From Cognatiluteimonas lumbrici (GTDB lineage Bacteria > Pseudomonadota > Gammaproteobacteria > Xanthomonadales > Xanthomonadaceae): a stretch of DNA of 64,000 bases. Every line of letters starts with the position of its first letter. The first letter of the stretch is position 1. A program made the translations under genes and the position numbers. The DNA lies in the NCBI RefSeq assembly GCF_006476065.1, contig NZ_ML636798.1, positions 124,001 to 188,000 of the forward strand, in the 5' to 3' direction. Under the pieces are notes generated by a model. That model searched no databases. It was not told the origin of the DNA and saw nothing but the letters and a program-made list of their open reading frames with translations. Of the stretch, positions 57,310 through 64,000 are shown one piece after another.

Positions 57310-57421
57310 GCCTAACGCTCAAGTTAAGCCGAATTGCAGCGCGTAGCCGGGCACATGGCAAGCTCTTTGTGCCATGTGCCCGGCGTAGAGATGCAATTTC
57401 GGCTTGAACGCATTGTTAGGC
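57310..57421 (-). other. attC site 2 (family B)
   Basis: 112 bp; GCCTAAC 57310-57316 and GTTAGGC 57415-57421. The central stem uses CCGGGCACATGGCAAGC and GCCATGTGCCCGG, a more perfect pairing than in its siblings. Confidence 0.93.
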
Positions 57422-57430
57422 CGCTGCGCG

Positions 57431-57805
57431 TCAGTTTAGAAGACGTTGAATGAGTTGGAGCACTTGGCTGCTACTGGAAATGGTTGCTACGTTTGCTGCG
57501 AACGCCGTCATGCCCTCTACGGCGCCGGTGACACGCCGGAGGAGACTGCTCTTTGTTACGTACTCCTGTCGCCTGGCGGGACGAATGCTTTGGAGCTCTT
57601 GAAGCAGGCGCGCCAAGGATCTGGGATCCGTGTCGCGAGGTAGACCAATCTGCTCTAACAGAGAAGCGTGGCGCAGGATGGTGACTCCACTGCCCGCGTT
57701 ACCCTCGACGATCAAGCCCTCAGCGTCGAGCTCTACGTCGCCCTCGATCCGCACTCCATCGCCACCGTTATTGCGAGACACCAAGTCTTTAATACGGATT
57801 GGCAT
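57431..57805 (-). CDS. Hypothetical cassette protein
   Basis: A 124-residue protein. The N-terminal 45 residues (NNGGDGVRIEGDVELDAEGL) have the Gly/Asn-rich strand spacing of a short beta-helix; the rest is helical (SLARLLQELQSIRPARRQEY). Unrecognised. GGAG eight bases before the ATG supports the start. Confidence 0.7.
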   Translation of the reverse strand: MPIRIKDLVSRNNGGDGVRIEGDVELDAEGLIVEGNAGSGVTILRHASLLEQIGLPRDTDPRSLARLLQELQSIRPARRQEYVTKSSLLRRVTGAVEGMTAFAANVATISSSSQVLQLIQRLLN

Positions 57806-57821
57806 GACTGATCTCCATGAG

Positions 57822-57933
57822 GCCTAACACTCAAGTTAAGCCGCATCGTGCAGCGGGGTGGGCCAGGTGGCAAGCTCTACCTGCCGCCTGGGCCAGCCCG
57901 CGGAACGGTGTCGGCTTGAACGCATTGTTAGGG
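57822..57933 (-). other. attC site 1 (family A), nearest intI
   Basis: 112 bp; GCCTAAC 57822-57828 and GTTAGGG 57927-57933. It closes the first cassette. Confidence 0.93.
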
Positions 57934-57987
57934 CTAAGTGCGACCTCACGGAGTCGAACCCGAGACTGATTAGGCTTGATCGAATTG

Positions 57988-58362
57988 CTATCTCCCGTGA
58001 CCGGGTGGCCGCTCTACCCATGTCTTTTGTGAGCGAATCATCCATAACAAGCAATAGTAGGCCAGCACGACAATAGTCAAAAGGAGCGCCCAGTAAATAT
58101 ACGGGGAGCTGATTTGAAGCGACGCAAGCCTCATCATTGAGACTCCAACGAGTACGGCTGAAAGGAATGCGGCCAAGCAACGCAGCCGTGCTCCTAACGG
58201 AAGCACGAGCCAAGTGTGGCAGTGGGGGCATTGCAACTGGCCGCCCCTGCCACTAGGCGGCTTGCCCCCACCAAAACGGTAGTCGATTACGCCCCAATAG
58301 TCGGAAAGCGACCAACTGAGGGGCTCAGCGCAACGTGGGCAATGGACAGGAGCTTTAGCCAC
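57988..58362 (-). CDS. Zinc-ribbon membrane protein, first cassette
   Basis: A 124-residue protein beginning with GTG at 58362, three bases after the attI core. Two CxxC pairs (CPRC at about residues 8-11 and CPHC at about 47-50) form a zinc ribbon; two membrane helices follow (LRCLAAFLSAVLVGVSMM; YIYWALLLTIVVLAYYCLL). As the cassette next to attI it should be the most expressed if a Pc promoter exists. The frame also stays open through attI to 58452, but that start is less likely. Confidence 0.75.
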   Translation of the reverse strand: MAKAPVHCPRCAEPLSWSLSDYWGVIDYRFGGGKPPSGRGGQLQCPHCHTWLVLPLGARLRCLAAFLSAVLVGVSMMRLASLQISSPYIYWALLLTIVVLAYYCLLWMIRSQKTWVERPPGHGR

Positions 58363-58364
58363 AG

Positions 58365-58440
58365 GCCTAACACCTAGTCGATTGAAAAACGGGGTGTAGA
58401 CGGGCGGGATAGCCCCATCCAGCCTGTCCGCTCGCGATCG
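58365..58440 (-). other. Putative attI recombination site
   Basis: Core GTTAGGC on the minus strand (58365-58371) joins the first cassette to a unique sequence (CACCTAGTCG...) not present at the other junctions, as expected for attI beside intI. TTGAAA at 58382-58387 could be an intI -35, but its -10 is weak. No clear Pc promoter or LexA box was found. Confidence 0.6.
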
Positions 58441-58538
58441 GAAAAACCCCACGTATCCAACGCCTTATCCCCGACGGTGCGGCCTAAATCTGCGGCCTAG
58501 TCTTGCCGTGTATTCCGGATGCCTGGAAACACGCCCCG

Positions 58539-59579
58539 ATGGGATCGTCTCACCGCGAAACCCCGCCCGCAAGCGAGCCACCAGCCGCCACGGACACCGT
58601 GGCCAGCCCGCTCGAGGCGGACCGCCCCGGCAAGCTGCTCGCCGAAGCCCGCGCCCGCATGCGCCGCCTCGGCATGGCGCTGCGCACCGAGCAGGCTTAC
58701 GTCGGCTGGATCCGGCGCTTCATTCTCGCCAACGGCAAGCGCCATCCGTGCGGCATGGGCGCATTGGAGGTGGAGGCCTTCCTGACGCACCTGGCCATGC
58801 AGGGCAGGGTGGCAGCGTCCACCCAGAACCAGGCGCTTTCCGCGCTGCTGTTCCTGTATCGTGAGGTCCTCGGGGTCGAGCTGCCGTGGATGGAGGAGAT
58901 CCGCCGCGCCAAGCGTCCCAAGCGGCTGCCGGTGGTGCTGGCCCGCGAGGAGGTGCAGGCGCTGCTCGACGAGCTCGACGGCATCCACTGGTTGATGGCC
59001 AGTTTGCTGTACGGCACTGGGATGCGGCTGATGGAGTGCGTCCGTCTGCGGGTCAAGGACGTGGACTTCGGCCGCGGCGAGATCACCGTGCGCCAGAGCA
59101 AGGGCGCAAAGGACCGCCGCACAATGCTGCCGGCGCGCCTGCGCGATCCGCTGCGCGCGCAATTGCGCGAAACGCAGCGCATCCACCAGCGCGACCTGGC
59201 GGCGGGCTTCGGCGAGGTCTGGTTGCCCGACGCGCTGGAACGCAAGTACGTCGGCGCCGCGCGCGAGTGGGGCTGGCAGTACGTGTTCCCGGCCCGGCGG
59301 CGGAGCGTGGATCCGCGCAGCGGGGTGGTGCGCCGGCACCACCACGAAGAGAGCCTGCTGCAGCGGGCGGTGAAGTCGGCGGTGCGCCGCGCGGGCATCG
59401 CCAAGCCGGCCACCTGCCACACCCTGCGCCATTCCTTCGCGACCCACCTGCTCGAGGACGGCTACGACCTGCGCACCATCCAGGAGCTGCTCGGCCACAA
59501 GGACGTCGCCACCACCCAGGTCTACACCCACGTCCTCAACCGCGGCGGCCACGGCGTCCGCAGCCCGCTGGATCGTTAG
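58539..59579 (+). CDS. intI: Integron integrase (tyrosine recombinase)
   Basis: IntI inserts and excises cassettes by attI x attC and attC x attC recombination on single-stranded folded attC. The 346-residue protein is complete. All catalytic residues are present: Arg163 (GTGMRLME), His294 and Arg297 (HTLRHSF), His320 (LLGHKDV) and nucleophile Tyr329 (QVYTHV). The IntI-specific insert [20 protein letters not shown] occupies residues 229-248, which distinguishes it from XerC/D. Start ATG 58539 is chosen; a TTG at 58503 would add twelve residues. It diverges from the cassettes, as in most integrons. Confidence 0.95.
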   Translation: MGSSHRETPPASEPPAATDTVASPLEADRPGKLLAEARARMRRLGMALRTEQAYVGWIRRFILANGKRHPCGMGALEVEAFLTHLAMQGRVAASTQNQALSALLFLYREVLGVELPWMEEIRRAKRPKRLPVVLAREEVQALLDELDGIHWLMASLLYGTGMRLMECVRLRVKDVDFGRGEITVRQSKGAKDRRTMLPARLRDPLRAQLRETQRIHQRDLAAGFGEVWLPDALERKYVGAAREWGWQYVFPARRRSVDPRSGVVRRHHHEESLLQRAVKSAVRRAGIAKPATCHTLRHSFATHLLEDGYDLRTIQELLGHKDVATTQVYTHVLNRGGHGVRSPLDR

Positions 59580-59619
59580 CAGGATCGGCCGTTCGCCCGG
59601 GCTGGAGTAGATTCGGGGC

Positions 59620-61260
59620 ATGGACCTGCCGCCGTTCGAGACCCACGTCGTCGACAACCAGCCGCCGCCGTTCGCGCCGCGCGACCTGTGGGCGGGCGAC
59701 GTCGCGCTGCGCGAGGCGGTGGCGCGCGAGGGCGCCTCCGGGTTCGCGGAGCGCATCGCGGCCTACGGCGCGCTCGCCGGAAGCGCGCTGTACGCGCTGT
59801 CCTTCGACGCCCACCGCGACCGCCCGCGCCTGCGGACGCACGATGCGCACGGCCACCGCATCGACCGGGTCGAGTTCCACCCCAACTACCACGCGGTGAT
59901 GGACGCGGCGATCCAGCACGGCGTCGCCGGCCTCTCGTGGGCCGAGCCGGTGCCCGGCGCGCACGTGGCGCGCGCGGCCCTCAGCTACCTGCACTACCAG
60001 GCCGAGCCCGGCAGCAGCTGCCCGCTGACCATGACCCACGCCGCGGTGCCGGTGCTGCAGCGCGAACACGGCCTCCGCGAATGGGCGCGGAAGGCGGCGG
60101 CCCCGGCCTACGACCAGCGCGAGGTTCCGGTCGCCGACAAGGCCGGCATCACCCTCGGCATGGGCATGACCGAGAAGCAGGGCGGCAGCGACGTGCGCAG
60201 CAACACCACCGTCGCCACGCCGGTGGCCGCCACCGGCGGCGATCCGGGCGAGCCCTACGCGCTGGTCGGCCACAAGTGGTTCTTCTCGGCGCCGATGTCC
60301 GACGGCTTCCTGGTGCTGGCGCAGGCACCCGGCGGACTCACCTGCTTCCTGTTGCCGCGGCGCTTGCCCGATGGCGCGAAGAACGCGTTCGCGCTGCTGC
60401 GGTTGAAGGACAAGCTCGGCGACTGGTCGAACGCCTCCTCCGAGGTCGAGTTCCGCGGCGCCCGCGCCTGGCGCGTGGGCGAAGAAGGGCGGGGCATCGC
60501 CACCATCCTCGAGATGGTGATGCTCACCCGCCTGGACTGCATGCTTGGTTCCGCCGGGCTGATGCGCATGGCCCTGGCCCAGGCGATCCACCACTGCCGC
60601 CACCGCGTCGCCTTCGGAAAGCCCTTGCTCGACCAGCCGCTGATGCGCAACGTCCTCGCCGACCTCGCGATCGAGGCCGAGGCCGCGCTGGCGCTGTCCA
60701 TGCGCGTCGCCCGCGCCGTCGACGACGCGCCCCGCGACCCGTCGGAAGCCGCGTTCGCGCGCATCGCCACCGCCATCGGCAAGTACTGGATCTGCAAGCG
60801 CGCCCCGGCCTTCGTCAACGAGGCCCAGGAATGCCTCGGCGGCAACGGCTACGTCGAGGAGTCGCTGCTCCCGCGCCTCTACCGCCAGGCCCCGCTCAAC
60901 TCGATCTGGGAAGGCAGCGGCAACATCCAGTGCCTCGACGTCCTCCGCGCCCTCGCGCGCGAGCCCGACACCGGCCAGGCCCTCTGGAACGAACTCCACT
61001 TCGACGCCGGCCCCGCCTACACCGCCGCCATCGAGTCCCTCCGCGCCCCCCTCCAGGGCAAGACCCCGATCCAGGAGGGTGCCGCCCGCCGCTTCGTAGA
61101 ATCCCTCGCGCTAGCGCTGCAGGCGAGCGTCCTCCTCAGGGCAGCGAATCCCATCGCCCAACCCTTCGTCCGCACCCGCCTGGCAACCCCACACCTCCTG
61201 GGATTCGGCACGCTCCCCACCGACCTCCCGCTCGACCAGTTCATCGCCCGCGCAGCCTGA
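59620..61260 (+). CDS. aidB: AidB-type acyl-CoA dehydrogenase family protein
   Basis: A 546-residue flavoprotein of the acyl-CoA dehydrogenase superfamily, AidB branch (the E. coli adaptive-response protein that binds DNA and shows weak isovaleryl-CoA dehydrogenase activity). The N-terminus ETHVVDNQPPPFAPRDLWAG is AidB-like; GMTEKQGGSDVRSNTT, FGKPLLDQPLMRNVLADL and ECLGGNGYVEE are family motifs. It follows intI by 40 bases but has core-like composition, so it is a flanking chromosomal gene. Confidence 0.9.
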   Translation: MDLPPFETHVVDNQPPPFAPRDLWAGDVALREAVAREGASGFAERIAAYGALAGSALYALSFDAHRDRPRLRTHDAHGHRIDRVEFHPNYHAVMDAAIQHGVAGLSWAEPVPGAHVARAALSYLHYQAEPGSSCPLTMTHAAVPVLQREHGLREWARKAAAPAYDQREVPVADKAGITLGMGMTEKQGGSDVRSNTTVATPVAATGGDPGEPYALVGHKWFFSAPMSDGFLVLAQAPGGLTCFLLPRRLPDGAKNAFALLRLKDKLGDWSNASSEVEFRGARAWRVGEEGRGIATILEMVMLTRLDCMLGSAGLMRMALAQAIHHCRHRVAFGKPLLDQPLMRNVLADLAIEAEAALALSMRVARAVDDAPRDPSEAAFARIATAIGKYWICKRAPAFVNEAQECLGGNGYVEESLLPRLYRQAPLNSIWEGSGNIQCLDVLRALAREPDTGQALWNELHFDAGPAYTAAIESLRAPLQGKTPIQEGAARRFVESLALALQASVLLRAANPIAQPFVRTRLATPHLLGFGTLPTDLPLDQFIARAA

Positions 61261-61261
61261 A

Positions 61262-61357
61262 GGAGGGAGGCGTTGGTCCTTTGGGCGAAATCAAGGAGGA
61301 GGCAGCCGCAAAGCGGCTGCCGGGGGACATTCGCCCAAAGGGCCAACGCCTCCCTCC
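61262..61357. terminator. Long inverted repeat between convergent genes
   Basis: Arms of 27 bases at 61262-61288 and 61331-61357 match with one mismatch (GGAGGGAGGCGTTGG on the left). A second perfect stem (GGCAGCCGC / GCGGCTGCC) sits inside at 61301-61321. Placed between aidB and the ABC exporter, it probably acts as a bidirectional terminator, though it has no T run. Confidence 0.7.
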
Positions 61358-61370
61358 CGACGCAAGCAAC

Positions 61371-63140
61371 TCAATCGATGAACTGCAACCGCGCAAGTTC
61401 CGCGTACAACCCACCTTGAGCCATCAAGTCCTCGTGGCTGCCCTCGGCCACGATCCGCCCCCGATCCATCACCACGATCCGATCCGCCTTCAGGATCGTC
61501 GCCAGCCGATGCGCGATCACCAGCGTCGTCCGCCCCGCCATCAGCTTCTCCAGCGCATGCTGCACCGCGCGCTCGCTCTGCGCATCCAGCGCGCTGGTCG
61601 CCTCGTCGAGCAGCAGCACCGGGGCATCCTTGAGCACCGCGCGCGCGATCGCCACCCGCTGCTGCTGGCCGCCCGACAGGCGCGCACCGCGCTCGCCGAG
61701 CTCGCTGGCGAAGCCCTCGGGCAGGGCGTCCAGGAAGCCGTCCGCCTCGGCGTTCTCCGCCGCCGCGCGGACCTCGGCGTCGGTCGCGTCCAGCCGCCCG
61801 TAGCGGATGTTGTCGGCGGCGCTGGCGGCGAAGATCGTCGGCGCCTGCGGCACCAGCGCGATCCGTTCGCGCAGCTGCGCGGGGTCGAGCTCGCGCACGT
61901 CCACGCCGTCCAGCAGCACCCGCCCGCTGCTCGGGTCGTGGAAGCGCAGCAGCATGGTGAACACGGTGCTCTTGCCGGCCCCGGACGGGCCGACCAGGGC
62001 CACGGTCTCGCCCGGGCGCACCGTCAGGTCGAAATGCTCCAGCGCCGGCAGGTCCGGCCGCATCGGGTAATGGAAGGTCACGCCCTCGAAGCGGATCTCG
62101 CCGCGCAACGGCGTCGGCAGCGGCTTCGGCGACGCCGGCGCGACCACTTCCGGCTGCTGTTGCAGCAGCTCGCTGATCCGGCCCATGCCGCCGGCCGCGC
62201 GCTGCAGTTCGTTCCAGACCTCGGCCAGCGAGCCGACCGAGCCGCCGCCGATCAGCGCGTACAGCACGAACTGGCCGAGCGTGCCCGGGCTCATCGTGCC
62301 GTCCACCACTTCCTGCGCGCCCGACCACAGCACCAGCGTGATCGCGCCGAAGATCGCGACGATCGCGACCGCGGTGACCATCGCCTGCGCGCCGATCCGC
62401 TTGCGCGCGGTCTCCACCGCGCGCGCCACCGCGGCGGCGAAGCGTCCGCGCTCGTACGGCTCGCGCGCGTGCGCCTGCACCGTGCGCACCGAGCCGAGCA
62501 CCTCGGTGGCCAGCATGTTGGCGTCGGCCACCCGGTCCTGGCTGTCGCGCGACATCTTCTGCAGCCGGCGCGCGCCGAGCACGATCGGCAGCACCGCCAC
62601 CGGGATCCCGACCAGGGTGTAGCTGGCCAGGTGCGGGCTGGTCACGAACAGCATCGCGATCGCGCCCACCACCGTCACCAGGCTGCGCAGCGCCACCGAC
62701 ATGCTCGAACCGACCACGCTGCGCAGCAGCTCGGCGTCCGCAGTCAGCCGCGACACCAGCTCGCCGCTACGGCTGCGGTCGAAGAACGCGGCGTCCAGCG
62801 CCAGCAGGTGCGTGTACAGCTTCTGCCGCAGGTCGGCCACCACCTTCTCGCCGAGCAGCGACACGAAGTAGAAGCGCGCCGCGGTTGCCAGCGCCAGCGC
62901 CAGCGCGACCCCGAACAGCAGCAGGAACGCGCGGTCGATGTTGGCGCTGCTCGAGAACCCCTGGTCGATCATCTGCCGGAACGCCACCGGCAGGCTCAGC
63001 GTCGCCGTGGACGAGCACGCCAGCGCCACCAGCCAGGCCGCGAACAACCCCCGGTGCGCCCGCACGAACGGCCACAACGCCCGCAGGCTCCCCACCGGCG
63101 CCTTGCTCTTCGACTCAGGAGAATCTGCCATGCCGCCCAT
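61371..63140 (-). CDS. ABC-type multidrug/lipid exporter, fused membrane and ATPase domains
   Basis: A 589-residue half-transporter. Six membrane helices lie in residues about 25-320. The ATPase has Walker A VGPSGAGKST, signature LSGGQQQRVAIARA, Walker B VLLLDEATSALD and switch His in VIAHRLATI. It resembles MsbA/BmrA-type exporters that work as homodimers; the substrate is unknown. A second Met three codons in (MADSPE) is an alternative start. Confidence 0.92.
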   Translation of the reverse strand: MGGMADSPESKSKAPVGSLRALWPFVRAHRGLFAAWLVALACSSTATLSLPVAFRQMIDQGFSSSANIDRAFLLLFGVALALALATAARFYFVSLLGEKVVADLRQKLYTHLLALDAAFFDRSRSGELVSRLTADAELLRSVVGSSMSVALRSLVTVVGAIAMLFVTSPHLASYTLVGIPVAVLPIVLGARRLQKMSRDSQDRVADANMLATEVLGSVRTVQAHAREPYERGRFAAAVARAVETARKRIGAQAMVTAVAIVAIFGAITLVLWSGAQEVVDGTMSPGTLGQFVLYALIGGGSVGSLAEVWNELQRAAGGMGRISELLQQQPEVVAPASPKPLPTPLRGEIRFEGVTFHYPMRPDLPALEHFDLTVRPGETVALVGPSGAGKSTVFTMLLRFHDPSSGRVLLDGVDVRELDPAQLRERIALVPQAPTIFAASAADNIRYGRLDATDAEVRAAAENAEADGFLDALPEGFASELGERGARLSGGQQQRVAIARAVLKDAPVLLLDEATSALDAQSERAVQHALEKLMAGRTTLVIAHRLATILKADRIVVMDRGRIVAEGSHEDLMAQGGLYAELARLQFID

Positions 63141-63176
63141 TGTAGAAGCGCCGAACTCCGCATGCGGCGCAGCGCA

Positions 63177-63248
63177 GCGGGAAAGGCGGTGCCCCTGGCC
63201 GACGACTCAAAACGCTCTGGAGGAGGCCAGGGGCACCGCCTTTCCCGC
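63177..63248. repeat. Perfect 24-bp inverted repeat
   Basis: Arms at 63177-63200 and 63225-63248 are exact complements (starting GCGGGAAAGGCGGTGCCCCT), with a 24-base loop. It sits between the ABC exporter start and the YigZ stop, flanked by fragments of the GTAG palindrome (63142; 63274-63281). No ORF is inside. Confidence 0.8.
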
Positions 63249-63277
63249 GACAGCGCCCACCCGAAGTCCGAACGCTC

Positions 63278-63856
63278 CTACAGGATCCGAGCCCGATCCC
63301 GCGTAGAGTCCCGCAACCGTTCCCGCAGATCCCCAACCGCCTCCTCCGCCACCGCCACCCGCATCACCACCCCCTCCGCATCGAAGGCCTCGTCCAGCTT
63401 TTCCGCACCCGCCGCGGCCAGCACCGCGTGCACCGTGCCCAGGTCCTCGAAGCCCGCGCGCACCCGCAGTTCGCGCAGGGTGACCAGCGGTCGCCGCGGC
63501 GCGGTGCGCAGGCACTCCGCCGCGGCGCCGCCGTAGGCCCGCACCAGTCCGCCGGCGCCGAGCTTGATGCCGCCGAACCAGCGCGTGACCACCACCATGA
63601 CCTGGTCCAGGCCTTGCCCGTCGATCGCCGCCAGGATCGGGCGCCCGGCGGTGCCCGCGGGCTCGCCGTCGTCGCTGGAGCGGTACTCCGCGCCGATGCG
63701 GTAGGCCCAGCAGTTGTGGGTCGCGCCGGGGTCGGCGACACCGTCCAGGAACGCCAGCGCCTGCGCCGGCGATTCCACCGGCGCGGCCTGCGCGAGGAAG
63801 CGGCTGTGCCGCACATCGAGGGTGAATGCGGCTCGCGCCGCCAGCGTCTGGCCCAT
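63278..63856 (-). CDS. YigZ/IMPACT family protein
   Basis: A 192-residue UPF0029 protein. The N-terminal domain has SRFLAQAAPVES, NCWAYRIG, SSDDGEPAGTAGRPIL and VVVTRWFGGIKLGAGGLVRAYG, all family hallmarks. The C-terminal ferredoxin-like domain follows from about residue 135. Human IMPACT inhibits the GCN2 pathway; the bacterial role is unclear. The TAG stop lies in a partial GTAG palindrome. Confidence 0.93.
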   Translation of the reverse strand: MGQTLAARAAFTLDVRHSRFLAQAAPVESPAQALAFLDGVADPGATHNCWAYRIGAEYRSSDDGEPAGTAGRPILAAIDGQGLDQVMVVVTRWFGGIKLGAGGLVRAYGGAAAECLRTAPRRPLVTLRELRVRAGFEDLGTVHAVLAAAGAEKLDEAFDAEGVVMRVAVAEEAVGDLRERLRDSTRDRARIL

Positions 63857-63896
63857 TGCGGTGCCATCTTCGCATCCGCGGCGCTATCCTGCGGCC

Positions 63897-64000
63897 ATGG
63901 GAGGGGGCACGATCACTGCGCAGGCCGTACCCGCCACGGCTGCGCCGCAGGCGGGGACGCCGCTCGACGGCCTGGCCGAAGCGCTGACCGAGACCCTGCC
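63897..64000 (+). CDS. Start of an unidentified gene, cut by the window edge
   Basis: An ATG at 63897 opens MGGGTITAQAVPATAAPQAG and remains open to the end of the window (34 codons). It diverges from the YigZ gene with a 40-base gap. The Ala/Pro/Thr-rich start gives no family clue; it may not be the true start. Confidence 0.45.
   Translation, partial: MGGGTITAQAVPATAAPQAGTPLDGLAEALTETL

Noticed and set aside
57934..58045. tRNA-like stretch on the minus strand (T-arm GGTTCGACTCC and D-arm-like GGTAGAGCGGCC)
   Set aside because: No complementary acceptor stem, no U at the position before the candidate anticodon, and oversized loops; it also overlaps the end of the first cassette gene. At best a decayed fragment.
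58372..58538. LexA box and Pc promoter between intI and the first cassette
   Set aside because: No convincing LexA palindrome and no -35/-10 pair with normal spacing toward the cassettes could be found by eye.
59620..61260. aidB as a cassette gene
   Set aside because: It lies on the far side of intI, has no attC and has core-like base composition.

Overview
The window is high-GC (by eye about 70%) chromosomal DNA from a gammaproteobacterium of the Lysobacter/Luteimonas/Xanthomonas group (Xanthomonadaceae sensu lato). The evidence is the gene order rpoE-rseA-mucD-lepA-lepB-DUF4845-rnc-era-recO, a DUF2007 'pathogenicity-like' protein, many extragenic palindromes of the GTAG type described in Stenotrophomonas and Xanthomonas, and Xanthomonas-like integron attC sites. 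Genus assignment is inference.

Core region, 1-49.1 kb: nitrogen signalling and lysine/peptidoglycan precursor genes (glnD 3' end, dapD, ArsC/Spx-like protein, dapE); tpm and parC; a VanY-type carboxypeptidase; a leftward five-gene membrane operon (SPFH protein, Arc-like protein, DUF4177, alpha/beta hydrolase, PH-like protein) behind a putative double operator; purT; bpt, DUF2007, tesB and ampD-like genes; rlmKL, pirin, mfd, a GNAT gene and a fadJ-like gene; the sigma-E envelope-stress operon (rpoE, rseA, mucD); the translation and RNA block lepA to era, recO; a REC-Hpt regulator; a ydbH/ydbL-like pair; rlmD, nagZ, a hypoxanthine phosphoribosyltransferase and methylthioinosine phosphorylase; cspA with a clear promoter and terminator; an ASRT-like protein, an LLM oxidoreductase and a glycogen-debranching-type enzyme; then small leftward genes (DUF1801, DUF2200, MEDS and membrane proteins).

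Accessory region, 49.1-59.6 kb: a sedentary chromosomal integron. A complete integron integrase, intI (rightward, 58539-59579), diverges from a leftward array of promoterless single-gene cassettes. The nine attC sites nearest intI are intact (111-112 bp) and fall into two sequence families. Further away the sites are truncated, collapsed to their core boxes, or survive only as relics, so the array decays with distance from the integrase. Cassette products include Imm53-like and Imm32-like immunity proteins, two DUF4279 proteins, a lipoprotein, small membrane proteins, a cupin, a VOC protein and unknowns. Cassette DNA is visibly more AT-rich than the core genome.

Right flank, 59.6-64 kb: an AidB-type acyl-CoA dehydrogenase, an ABC exporter, a YigZ protein and the first codons of an unidentified gene, separated by long perfect or near-perfect inverted repeats.

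Two repeat systems shape the 3' ends of genes here. GTAG-type palindromes supply the TAG stop codon of eleven core genes, and attC core boxes supply stop codons to several cassette genes. One copy of a second intergenic repeat lies in frame inside mfd.
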